Source: Leptospiraceae bacterium (GTDB taxonomy: Bacteria; Spirochaetota; Leptospiria; Leptospirales; Leptonemataceae). Taken from it: DNA of 64,000 bases. The stretch's first letter is position 1. Each line of letters starts with the position of its first letter. The notes beneath the pieces were generated by a model. It was not told the origin of the DNA. It saw nothing but the letters and a program-made list of their open reading frames with translations, and did not search any database. Shown in pieces: positions 54,940 to 63,474 of the stretch. A program made the position numbers and the translations under genes. Location of the stretch: positions 62,001 through 126,000 of the forward strand of contig JAOACE010000009.1 of NCBI GenBank assembly GCA_026418015.1. The letters are read 5' to 3'.

Positions 54940-55458
54940 CTATGGAAAAACAATTTCTACTTTATCGTTGCTAAGTTTAGTTAATTTTAAGTCTTCTTTA
55001 TAGAACTTCCCAACACCTTTAATTATACCAACTAAGAAATCGATTAAATTCCTATGGGATTTATACTTCATAATCAGAGTTTTTTGATCTTTCCACTCGT
55101 ATTCAAACCTTGGAGGATGAGCGTTCTGTATATTCTTTGTTACCATCACATGAACCGAATCCATTTTTAGCAAAAAATCTTTAATGTGTTGCAACCCACA
55201 TAATAAATACGATATAGTTTTTGCGTATACACATTCACCCAGTAATCGCCAAAAACATCCGCAACTTGTTCAAGAGATAGGTTTAAAACATCACAAGCAG
55301 ATTTTATAACATTCATAACAATTGGTCATCTATATCTGATGATGGAAGAATCAAAGGTTCTTTGTTAATTCCTTTTTAACTAATGCTTCTTACCATTTCT
55401 GTGCACCATATTTTTCTACCATCATTTGTTTCATTGCTTGTACGATGGAACCTTTCAT
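54940..55458 (-). pseudogene. Dead H-NOX (heme-NO/O2-binding) sensor gene
   Basis: The 84-residue open frame at the 3' end has LLKMDSVHVMVTKNIQNAH, with the probable heme-ligand His, then PPRFEYEW and IMKYKSHRNLIDFLVGIIKG with the heme-binding YxSxR motif. Upstream, out-of-frame pieces complete the family: MKGSIVQAMKQMMVEKYGAQ, then a TAA at 55390-55392, then LILPSSDIDDQ and LSLEQVADVFGDYWVNVY. At least one nonsense and three frameshift lesions are present, so it cannot give a full sensor. H-NOX proteins normally control nearby cyclases or kinases, and none adjoins. Confidence 0.82.
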
Positions 55459-55659
55459 TTTATACCTCTTTTTTTGCACAAACGAGTTTACCATTCAAGC
55501 CCAAAAGATGTACTTGTATTTTTTTATTAAGTTTTTATTTTATAAAATTTATAATTTTTTTTATTTATTAACAATTCTATGTCAAGAAAAGATTAAAAAC
55601 TATAAAAATGTTTTAATAAAAAAAAATTGCTAAATAATTTTCTTTCATTTATGCTTTTA
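55459..55659. other. AT-rich spacer upstream of the H-NOX remnant
   Basis: On the - strand a short open stretch ends just before the H-NOX ATG, reading KKIQVHLLGLNGKLVCAKKE then stop. It may be the tail of another lost gene, but I cannot assign it. The rest is T/A runs. Confidence 0.3.
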
Positions 55660-56334
55660 TCAAATCCTTAGTAGATGGCCGTTTCGTTTTAGCCAGTCGT
55701 CGTGTTTTTCGTAATCGGGCATAAGCATTTTAACTTTAATCCAGAAAAATTTTGAATGGTTTTTTTCTTCTAAATGGACAAGTTCATGCACGACCACATA
55801 GTCTATTACTGGAAGTGGTGCCATAATTAGTCGCCAAGAGAAATTCAAATTGTTTTTGGGAGAGCAAGACCCCCATCTTTGTTTTGCATCTGTGATGTTG
55901 ATTTTATTATAAACAAATCCTCTTTTTTTTGCATACCATTCTACTCTTTCGGAAATCTTTTCGTAAGCTCTTTCTTTATACCAGCGAATCAAAACATCTC
56001 TTGCAGAAGGAAGATAATCCTTCGAAAGATAAAAAGAATGATGATCAAAAACCAGTGGTGTGTTTTGTTTTTCTACGAGGACTAATTTATAATACCGTCC
56101 AAGGTATAAAAAGCCTTCGCCATTTACAAACTCTTTGGGAACAAATTTGGGATCTCGCGAAAGAATCTTTTTTTTCTTTTTTTCTATCCAATCTTTATGC
56201 TTAATGACAACATTTTTGATAGTTTGTTCACTTACATCATAAGGTGCACGAACAATTAAGTTAGCATCTTCGGTAATTTGTAATGCAATGGTTTTTCTTT
56301 TGGTTCGGATGATTTTATCGATCTTAATTTCCAT
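55660..56334 (-). CDS. YgjP-like zinc metallopeptidase (M48/DUF45)
   Basis: 224 aa from the ATG at 56334 (MEIKIDKIIRTKRKTIAL), overlapping the hsdR stop by 11 bases; an ATG at 56361 would give 233 aa. The zinc site is VVHELVHLEEKNHSKFFW (HExxH plus distal Glu). DAKQRWGSCSPKNNLNFSW is the family's conserved RWGSC stretch. The family often sits in type I RM operons, as here, but its substrate is unknown. Confidence 0.9.
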   Translation of the reverse strand: MEIKIDKIIRTKRKTIALQITEDANLIVRAPYDVSEQTIKNVVIKHKDWIEKKKKKILSRDPKFVPKEFVNGEGFLYLGRYYKLVLVEKQNTPLVFDHHSFYLSKDYLPSARDVLIRWYKERAYEKISERVEWYAKKRGFVYNKINITDAKQRWGSCSPKNNLNFSWRLIMAPLPVIDYVVVHELVHLEEKNHSKFFWIKVKMLMPDYEKHDDWLKRNGHLLRI

Positions 56335-59300
56335 TTTTTGGTCCATAGATGTGATAGGCAAGTTCTAGTAATCTTTGGGCTATTTCGTTTCTTTTGCTAA
56401 ATAAATCTACTTGTTTCTTTGTTCCATAAGTGCCATGATCTTCTTTTACAACATCATCTTCATTTGGGGAAGATTGTCGTGAAGAAAATCTCAATATATG
56501 GGATGCGAGGAAACCTTTTAGTCTTTTTTGTTTTTCATAGCTATCCCAAAAATCAACCATCTGAATTTCTCTTTTGATGATTTCTAAAAAATCTTGGGTT
56601 AAATTAACAAGAAGATTTATCTGATCGTCTTCTAATTTTTCGAGAGGAATTTCATTTCCGAAAATCATATTTTTAAGTAAACCAAAAAAGGGCATTTCTA
56701 TTTTTGGATCAAAGCCGAAGGTTTCTTCGTTTTCTCTTCCGATTTTAATTTGATCTCGCAGTTTTAAGAATTCTTGGGCAAGTAGTTCCCAATTTTCTTT
56801 GTATTCTTCGAGCACTTTTTTTAGTCGATCAGAAAATCTTTCGTAGAATTCGGGGTCTTCTTCGCTGTGTTCTTCGATGTATTGGATGATTGCTCTTTTT
56901 AATTCTTCCGCAGTCGCTTTGGGAGATTTATTTTCTAATTCTTGGACAAAAGCTTCGGAAAGTAAAGGGAACGGAGGTATCTTTGGGTTTATGCCTTGGG
57001 AAATCAAATACTCTTCGACAATTTCTCTAATTTTGTTGCTTGCATCTTTTATGCTGAGTCTATCGTCTCTATATCTGTTCCTTGCACTTTCTTTTATAAA
57101 ACTTATTATTTTCAAGTCTTCTACATATTTTAAAGCCTCAGGATCAGGTAGCACCTTGTCCATTGCTCTATCGAATCTACGAGCATAATTTATGAACTCA
57201 TTTCTTATTTCTTCATCTGCTAATAAGTCAATACACTCTTCAATGTTTTCTTTCCAATTGCTAATACCGTATTTCTTGAAAAACTCATTTAATTTGCTAT
57301 GAGTGGATTTAAGTTCATCTTTGCTTTTTGCTTTATTGACAACAACTTGGCTTATTTCTTTGATATCTTCGTCTGAATATACCGCGAGGGATTTTTCTAG
57401 ATTCCTTAGAATACCGACATAATCAACTACGAAACCACAGCTTTTATTTTTATATACCCTGTTGACTCTTGCTATTGCTTGTAGAAGATTATGGTTTTTT
57501 ATTGGTCTATCCAAATACAACACTTGTTCAATCGGTGCATCAAATCCTGTTACAAGCATTTCATTGACTACGATAAATCCGACATCTCCAGATATTCCGC
57601 TTTCATCAACTTTATCAAAAGGCATTTTAAATCTCTTTATGTTTTTGTCTTGTTCTTGCTTATCGGTGTATTCTTTTTTGTATTTTGAAGGGTCATCATT
57701 TTGTGATGATGAAATCACAACAGCAACTTTTAATTTTTTCAGTGTGTCAAGGTCTACTTTATCGAGGTTGCTTTTTTCTAATTCTTTTATTTTTTCTTGT
57801 AGTGCTTCTTCGAGTGCTTGTTTGTATCTTACTGCTGCAAATCGCGAAACTGCCACCACTTGTGCTTTAAATTTATTTGGGAAAACATGCTTTATATAAT
57901 GTTCTACCATATCTTTTGCTTTGTCTCGAATTACTTCTTCTGCTTCGAGGTAGGCTTGCCAGGTATATCTTCCGAGGATCAAACGTCTTTCGTCCTTATC
58001 TACGTATTGAAAGACTTCTTCGAATTTCGCGTTAGCAGCTTTTTCGTTAGAAAGTTCTGCAGAATGGGTTCTTCCTTCGTAGACAATTTCGACTGTTACG
58101 CCATCCTCTACGGATTGCTTTATCCCGTATTTATCAATATACTCGCCAAAAGTCAATTCTGTTTTTTCTATTGGAGTTCCGGTAAAGGCAATTTTTACAG
58201 AATTGGGAAGTGCTTTTCTTAGGTTTGCACCGAGTAATTTGTATTGTGTTCTGTGTGCTTCGTCTATCATCACAAGAATATTCGGAGATTCGTTTAGCAC
58301 GGGAAACGAAGTTTTTAATTCTCTTTCTTGGAATTTATGAATCATCGCCATGATTAAGTCGGGTGTATTGGTTTTTAGCAGTTCTTTGAGCGTTTTTATG
58401 TTGTTGGCATGATGGATGGTAAAACCTACACTTTTTGATGTTTCTTTGAGTTGTTTTTCGAGTTGTTCTCTGTCTGTAATAAAAATGATTTTAAAATTGC
58501 TTAGTTCTGGGTCGTGGTAAAATGCTCTTACTGTTTGCATCATTGTAAGTGATTTTCCAGAACCTTGCGTATGCCAAACAATACCGCCTTTTTCTTCGGG
58601 GGTTTTTCCTTTTTTGATTTTTTCGATGATTTTATGAACTGCTCTAAATTGCTGGTATCTTGGAGCTATTTTTTTGAATCCTTTTGTGTCTTCTACAAAA
58701 AGGGTAAAGGTGCGAAGAATCGAGAGCAAATTCTTTTTCGATAGCATTCCATGTATTAGAACATTCTGACTGGTAATGTTTTTCTTTTCGTTTAGGTCTG
58801 ATAGACTATAGGGGTATGGGTCTTTCCATTCGTAGAAATGTTCGTATTCAGAGGATATTGTTCCGTATTTTGCAACTTGGTTTGAGGTTGCAATCATGAG
58901 GAGGTTGTACCAAAATAGTTTTTCGTTTCCTTCTTTGGTTTCTCTTCTGTTTGAATATCTCATGAGTTGGGTGATGGCTTCGTTGATGGGGTCAGAGGTT
59001 GCTGGGGATTTACATTCAACAACGATTAGAGGTAAGCCGTTGACAAAAAGAACAATATCGGGGATGATATGTTTTTCTGTGCCTGGGATATTGACTTTAA
59101 ATTGTGAGATTGCAATAAAAGTGTTATTTTCTGGGTTCCTAAAATCTATGAATTTAACTGTTGGGCTTTTTTCGCCTGTTTTTCTGTTTTCTTGGACTGA
59201 TGTATTTTCTATTAGTAAATAGTGAATTTCTCTATTAATTTCTAGCAATGAATTTGTCTGTGGTGTTGAGATTCTTCTTATAACTTCGGTTATTTGGTCA

Positions 59301-59548
59301 TCCTCAATCCAAGGGTTTATTCTCTTTATTGAATTTCTTAATTCTTTTTCAAGAATTACTTCTCTAAAGCTTTCTCTGAATTTTACGCTACTACGGTAGA
59401 TGGGTTCCATTAAGTCGTTGAATTCTATGATTTCTTTTACATCTTCGGGGTTATCTTTGTTTTGTCGGTAAATCTTCCATCCCAACCGTTGCAATTGGGC
59501 AAGGAAGGGATTTTCTACATAGTGTTCTTCATCAAGTTTGGCATACAT
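56324..59548 (-). CDS. hsdR: Type I restriction endonuclease subunit R (HsdR), system 2
   Basis: 1074 aa. The nuclease motif is PDIVLFVNGLPLIVVECKSP (about 163-182). Helicase motifs are HTQGSGKSLTM (about 327-337), IDEAHRTQY (about 428), AFTGTPIEKTEL and QAIARVNRVYKNKSCG. It is related to but clearly distinct from the hsdR at 6185, so this is an independent system. It lies between the DUF262 nuclease gene (2-base gap) and the YgjP gene (overlap), all on one strand. hsdM is not in the window. Confidence 0.95.
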   Translation of the reverse strand: MYAKLDEEHYVENPFLAQLQRLGWKIYRQNKDNPEDVKEIIEFNDLMEPIYRSSVKFRESFREVILEKELRNSIKRINPWIEDDQITEVIRRISTPQTNSLLEINREIHYLLIENTSVQENRKTGEKSPTVKFIDFRNPENNTFIAISQFKVNIPGTEKHIIPDIVLFVNGLPLIVVECKSPATSDPINEAITQLMRYSNRRETKEGNEKLFWYNLLMIATSNQVAKYGTISSEYEHFYEWKDPYPYSLSDLNEKKNITSQNVLIHGMLSKKNLLSILRTFTLFVEDTKGFKKIAPRYQQFRAVHKIIEKIKKGKTPEEKGGIVWHTQGSGKSLTMMQTVRAFYHDPELSNFKIIFITDREQLEKQLKETSKSVGFTIHHANNIKTLKELLKTNTPDLIMAMIHKFQERELKTSFPVLNESPNILVMIDEAHRTQYKLLGANLRKALPNSVKIAFTGTPIEKTELTFGEYIDKYGIKQSVEDGVTVEIVYEGRTHSAELSNEKAANAKFEEVFQYVDKDERRLILGRYTWQAYLEAEEVIRDKAKDMVEHYIKHVFPNKFKAQVVAVSRFAAVRYKQALEEALQEKIKELEKSNLDKVDLDTLKKLKVAVVISSSQNDDPSKYKKEYTDKQEQDKNIKRFKMPFDKVDESGISGDVGFIVVNEMLVTGFDAPIEQVLYLDRPIKNHNLLQAIARVNRVYKNKSCGFVVDYVGILRNLEKSLAVYSDEDIKEISQVVVNKAKSKDELKSTHSKLNEFFKKYGISNWKENIEECIDLLADEEIRNEFINYARRFDRAMDKVLPDPEALKYVEDLKIISFIKESARNRYRDDRLSIKDASNKIREIVEEYLISQGINPKIPPFPLLSEAFVQELENKSPKATAEELKRAIIQYIEEHSEEDPEFYERFSDRLKKVLEEYKENWELLAQEFLKLRDQIKIGRENEETFGFDPKIEMPFFGLLKNMIFGNEIPLEKLEDDQINLLVNLTQDFLEIIKREIQMVDFWDSYEKQKRLKGFLASHILRFSSRQSSPNEDDVVKEDHGTYGTKKQVDLFSKRNEIAQRLLELAYHIYGPKNGN

Positions 59549-59550
59549 GT

Positions 59551-61320
59551 TTACTCCTTTAAACCTATAAGGGTTTTAATTTTAACAACTATCAATTTCT
59601 CTCTCATATCAATAAACTTTTCAAAGTTTTGCTTTATTTTCTCCATTGGTAAATTTTTAGATGTTTCTCTCATAATTTCAAACATTTCCTCATTAATGAA
59701 ATGCTTTTCTAAAATATTTTTAACATTATTTTCTGCTTCCTTATAACTTATTTTTTTGTTATTCATTTGGATCTCTATCATTTCTTTTAAATAATCTGCA
59801 GGGCTGTTGTTAGAGATAATCTTGTTTGTTTTGTCGAATATGAGGGTTCTATTAAGAACAATATCAGCCTCAGCCTCTATATCCTTTAAAAAATTCCTTG
59901 GGAAAATGTGATGATCGTTTAATTCGTTGTAGGCAATATTTTCGGGCTCGAAGAAATCAAGAGGATTTTTCATCATTAATAAATTAAAGACGCCCTTGTA
60001 TAAAGAGCTTCCAACTCTTTTAACATTCTTTAGCGTAAAAACATTTTTCCGAATGAGCTCTCTAAAATCCTTCACCACCTCAGGAACTGCTGAGTCATCA
60101 TTGAACCATTTTGAAACTTCCCTGAAATCTTTCATGATTTTTGATTCTGTAGAACCAGAATAACTTTCTGAGAAGACTACACTCCAATACCACATATTAA
60201 TCTTCTCCATATCTGGATGCGCATATTTTAAATGGAAAGCAAGATACGGAATAATTATAGTTGAATACGGGAGCCATTTACCAACACTTTCTCCAATACC
60301 ATAACTTCCTCTTTCAAAAAGCTTATTTAAAACCTTATTCTCTGCTATATCGACTACTCTATCCCACTCCTGCTTGTTTAAAGTTTGCGAATCTAACTTT
60401 ATCAGATCTCTATCTTTTATGCTTTTATCCTTTGAAAGAGCAAGTGCTTGAATAAAAGAAAAAGGTACTGAAGTCTCATCTACATTATTAGAAGCAAGTT
60501 TCTTAATGTTGTGGTAATCGTTGTTATCATAGAACAATCTTTCCCATTCTTCTCTTAGTTTTATAAATTTGTAAAAGCGAGCAACAAGCAAATCATAGGT
60601 AGACAATTTTATTCCAGTTCTATTAAGCCTTTCAAATAGCATAACAATTTTATCTGGTTGTTCATTAAAATACTGCTGTAAAGAAAGCGTTATCACATCA
60701 TAATAAAAAATCCTATCCAAGTAACTTTTAACCTTTTTTGCTATATCCTTATCAAATAAGTCTTTGAAATCTTCATACCAGGTATCGTTAAAAACTCCGA
60801 CATCACGGAACAAAGTCATTGGAATTATTTTTTCTTCCTTAAGTCTTTGAATATTAAACGAATTTTCTCCATTTAAGAGGCTTTTATAAAACCTGTCATT
60901 CTTTGGTACACTAAATACTGCTTCATCGAAATTGTCCTCTGAAAGTTTCTGTAGGTCAATAAAGAACGAGTAAGGTCGCTCAGTAAATCTAAGGGGGATA
61001 TTAGGACTATATATAGCATAAAAGAGAGCAGTAAGCCTCTGTTGCCCATCAAGAATTAGTATTGTAGGCTTAGCCTCTATTTTAGGATTTATTTCTTCTG
61101 CTCCTTGAATGAAAATACATTTAAAAGGATTCATCTCGCTGCTCGTATTAAGAATCAGGAAAGTGCCAATAAAAATATTTTCCAAAATTGACTCTATCAA
61201 CTCTTCTATACTTTGTCTTTCCCAGACAAAATTTCTTTGAAAATCTGGAAGCATTACTTCTCCTCTGTATGCCATATTTACAAGATCTAAAATCTTTTTT
61301 GTTCCGTGTTCAATTTCCAT
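59551..61320 (-). CDS. GmrSD-like DUF262/DUF1524 nuclease embedded in the type I RM operon
   Basis: 589 aa. The N-terminal DUF262 (ParB-like NTPase) shows LPDFQRNFVWERQSIEELIES (about 24-43) and ILDGQQRLTALFYAIY (about 90-105). The C-terminal DUF1524 HNH region has NELNDHHIFPRNFL (about 462-475) and RTLIFDKTNKIISNNSP. This is the single-chain form of type IV GmrSD, which restricts modified phage DNA. It sits between hsdS and hsdR with 2-3 base gaps, so it is co-expressed with the type I enzyme. The DGQQR motif and the HNH His pair are intact. Confidence 0.87.
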   Translation of the reverse strand: MEIEHGTKKILDLVNMAYRGEVMLPDFQRNFVWERQSIEELIESILENIFIGTFLILNTSSEMNPFKCIFIQGAEEINPKIEAKPTILILDGQQRLTALFYAIYSPNIPLRFTERPYSFFIDLQKLSEDNFDEAVFSVPKNDRFYKSLLNGENSFNIQRLKEEKIIPMTLFRDVGVFNDTWYEDFKDLFDKDIAKKVKSYLDRIFYYDVITLSLQQYFNEQPDKIVMLFERLNRTGIKLSTYDLLVARFYKFIKLREEWERLFYDNNDYHNIKKLASNNVDETSVPFSFIQALALSKDKSIKDRDLIKLDSQTLNKQEWDRVVDIAENKVLNKLFERGSYGIGESVGKWLPYSTIIIPYLAFHLKYAHPDMEKINMWYWSVVFSESYSGSTESKIMKDFREVSKWFNDDSAVPEVVKDFRELIRKNVFTLKNVKRVGSSLYKGVFNLLMMKNPLDFFEPENIAYNELNDHHIFPRNFLKDIEAEADIVLNRTLIFDKTNKIISNNSPADYLKEMIEIQMNNKKISYKEAENNVKNILEKHFINEEMFEIMRETSKNLPMEKIKQNFEKFIDMREKLIVVKIKTLIGLKE

Positions 61321-61323
61321 AAA

Positions 61324-62562
61324 TTAATCCTCCTTTATTAAATTGTTCACTCGTACTTTTCCAGTTAATAGATCTTCCATAAGCCCTTGTTTTATTCTTT
61401 TGAGTTTTTCTTTATAGTGTTCTTCTTTTTCGATGGTTTGGTCTATTTGTGAAAGTATTTCTGCAATGCGTTGTTGTTCGGGGAGCGGGGGTAGGGGGAT
61501 TAAAGCATTTTCTATTGTTTCTTTAGTTATACCAAATCTTGTTATACCATTTGCTCTTTTTTGAAAAAAAATATTTATAGACTGAAGCTTTAAAGCTTTA
61601 GATAAAAATAACCCATCAACTGTGTTTTTAGGTCTAAGCATTGCAAGATGATAACCACAAACTAAATTAGGTATTTTTTCAGAAACATAGGAAGGTTTAG
61701 CGATATCATAAAATTCTTCTGAATCTTTTGTAATAATAACGTCTCCTTTTAAAACATTAAATTTGTCAATTTCTCTTTTTGTGGCTGTGCCTATCATAAA
61801 ATTTATAGACTTAGTTATATAATCATTTTTATAAACGTCCAAATAATTACAAAGCATAGCTTTCTTTTCTTTCTCGACTATTTTTTTATCTACATTGCTT
61901 ATTCTTATATCACATACCTCTCCCAATCTCACCACTTCCCACTCTTCTGGTATTCTGCCAAGTGGGGAGTCTTTAAACTTGTGTGTTTTTTCATCTCTGA
62001 TATTGCCGTTTTCGTCTATGCCTTTGGTGAGTAAATCCTGCATCAAGCCCTGTTTTATGCGTTTGTATTTTTCTATGATCTTCTCGGTTTTTTCTATGGT
62101 GTTATCAATTGTCTCAAGAATTTCAGCAATTTTTTGCTGCTCGGGGAGCGGGGGGAGGGGGATGAGGAGATTTTGGAAATGTGGTAACCTTAGAGAGAAA
62201 ACAGTTGTACCAACAGAAACTTTAATAAGTTGATCTTTTAGCAGGTGCATCAAATAGTAGAAAAATTTTCCTTCCAATCCTTTAAAATCAAATATAGCAT
62301 AAGCTCTCTGGTGCAAGTCAAATTTCCCTTTGTAGTATTTTGGTATAAAATACAAACCTTCACCAGGCACAATTACTGCCTCCTTATTTAAAAAATATCC
62401 GTCACTCCTTTTAACTTCTCCTGACCTATCAAAAAGAGGATAAATCCCACCATCAACAGCATCCTGCACATTTGAGTTGCCGGTAGCTATTTTTGCAACC
62501 TCTCCCAACCTTACCCACTTCCACCCCTCTGGCAAATCTTTAAACCCTTTCTCATTATTCAT
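61324..62562 (-). CDS. hsdS: Type I restriction specificity subunit S (HsdS), system 2
   Basis: About 412 aa from the ATG giving MNNEKGFKDLPEGWKWVRLG; an in-frame codon at 62583 adds seven residues. TRD1 is at about 15-135, then the conserved region PLPPLPEQQKIAEILETIDN (about 137-200) ending KQGLMQDLLTKG. TRD2 begins EEWEVVRLGEVCDIRISN, followed by a second PLPPLPEQQRIAEIL and KQGLMEDLLTGK. The Shine-Dalgarno is poor. Its upstream DNA is a diverged duplicate of the DNA before the hsdS half-gene at 62775. Confidence 0.92.
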   Translation of the reverse strand: MNNEKGFKDLPEGWKWVRLGEVAKIATGNSNVQDAVDGGIYPLFDRSGEVKRSDGYFLNKEAVIVPGEGLYFIPKYYKGKFDLHQRAYAIFDFKGLEGKFFYYLMHLLKDQLIKVSVGTTVFSLRLPHFQNLLIPLPPLPEQQKIAEILETIDNTIEKTEKIIEKYKRIKQGLMQDLLTKGIDENGNIRDEKTHKFKDSPLGRIPEEWEVVRLGEVCDIRISNVDKKIVEKEKKAMLCNYLDVYKNDYITKSINFMIGTATKREIDKFNVLKGDVIITKDSEEFYDIAKPSYVSEKIPNLVCGYHLAMLRPKNTVDGLFLSKALKLQSINIFFQKRANGITRFGITKETIENALIPLPPLPEQQRIAEILSQIDQTIEKEEHYKEKLKRIKQGLMEDLLTGKVRVNNLIKED

Positions 62563-62699
62563 AATTAAGGAACATCTAAACAAAATAAACTGCGTGCAAT
62601 AAAAATCAAAAACATAACATAAAAAAAATTTCGCGTGTATTTTATCTTACACAAAAACATTTTTGTAAAGCAAAAAGCAATTTCACTTTATAATTTTTT

Positions 62700-62785
62700 T
62701 AGATAAATTTACGATTATACGACTAATAGCATACTCTGCCGATTTTCTTTTTTTAGATGGTTTATGTAATCGTATTAGTCCTGCT
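62700..62785 (-). pseudogene. 3' remnant of a duplicated fic gene
   Basis: Read on the - strand, one frame gives AGLIRLHKPSKKRKSAEYAI, homologous to the end of the Fic gene at 63475 (AGLIHLHKPSEGRKSAEYAF). The DNA of 62729-62784 aligns without gaps to 63521-63576 with about 8 mismatches in 56. The remnant starts exactly where the hsdS half-gene loses homology, marking a deletion junction. Confidence 0.8.
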
Positions 62786-63383
62786 TAAAACCCTGTTTGA
62801 TTCGTTTGTATCTTTTGATTATTTTATCTATCATCTTTATAGGATTACCAATCATTTGGAGAAGGAACACGATTATTTTCTGCTCGGGAAGTGGTGGGAG
62901 CGGAAATTCAAACGACTCTATAACACTTGGACTAATATTTGGTTGGGAACTAGTCGCAAAGCGATTTAAAACAAAATTATAAAACTCATTACTATTTAAC
63001 AAAAAAAATAAAAAGGTTTTATTAATTTGATTTGTATTTATGTTAAATCTTCCAACCCGTTGGTTGAACAAAGCAATTCCCATATCCTTCACAATTCCAA
63101 CCTTGCCAATTGTTGCACCTGATAAAGATATTAAAATATCATTTTCATTTGTTATAAAATCTTCATAAAATTGTATTTTGTTATCAGGCAGATAACTATT
63201 TGTCTCGTTCAATATAATTCTTTTATCTTCAAAATTTTCTATATCAATAATAGGAATGCCATCATCATCTTCTATAAATTCTTGAGATTTAAATGGAAAA
63301 CCTACTTCTACTTTGCAAACCTCTCCCAACCTTACCCACTTCCAATCCTCAACCATTATTTGATATATGTCTTTTACTTTCAT
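62775..63383 (-). pseudogene. hsdS half-gene (one TRD), truncated at a recombination junction
   Basis: About 202 codons from the ATG at 63383, preceded by AGAGGTGAT as Shine-Dalgarno. It has one target-recognition domain (EDWKWVRLGEVCKVEVGFPF onward) and the start of the conserved region, FPLPPLPEQKIIVFLLQMIG, then RYKRIKQGFKQD-stop. The stop arises because the gene is joined here to the 3' piece of a fic gene. Single-TRD HsdS proteins can dimerise and work, so this could still be expressed as an alternative specificity subunit or serve as a TRD donor for the hsdS downstream. Confidence 0.78.
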
Positions 63384-63431
63384 CCTATCACCTCTAAACA
63401 AAATAAATTGCGTAAATCAAAAGATATTGCT

Positions 63432-63473
63432 ACTTTACACAAAATAGTTTGTGTATATTTCACTTTACACAAA
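63432..63473. promoter_or_regulatory. Operator-like repeats between fic and the hsdS half-gene
   Basis: The 12-mer ACTTTACACAAA occurs at 63432-63443 and again at 63462-63473, 30 bp apart. Its inverse TTTGTGTA lies between (63448-63455), making a palindrome with 4-bp spacer. A related palindrome, TTACACAAAAAC...TTTTTGTAAA, stands at 62647-62669 in the duplicated unit. Confidence 0.45.
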
Positions 63474-63474
63474 T

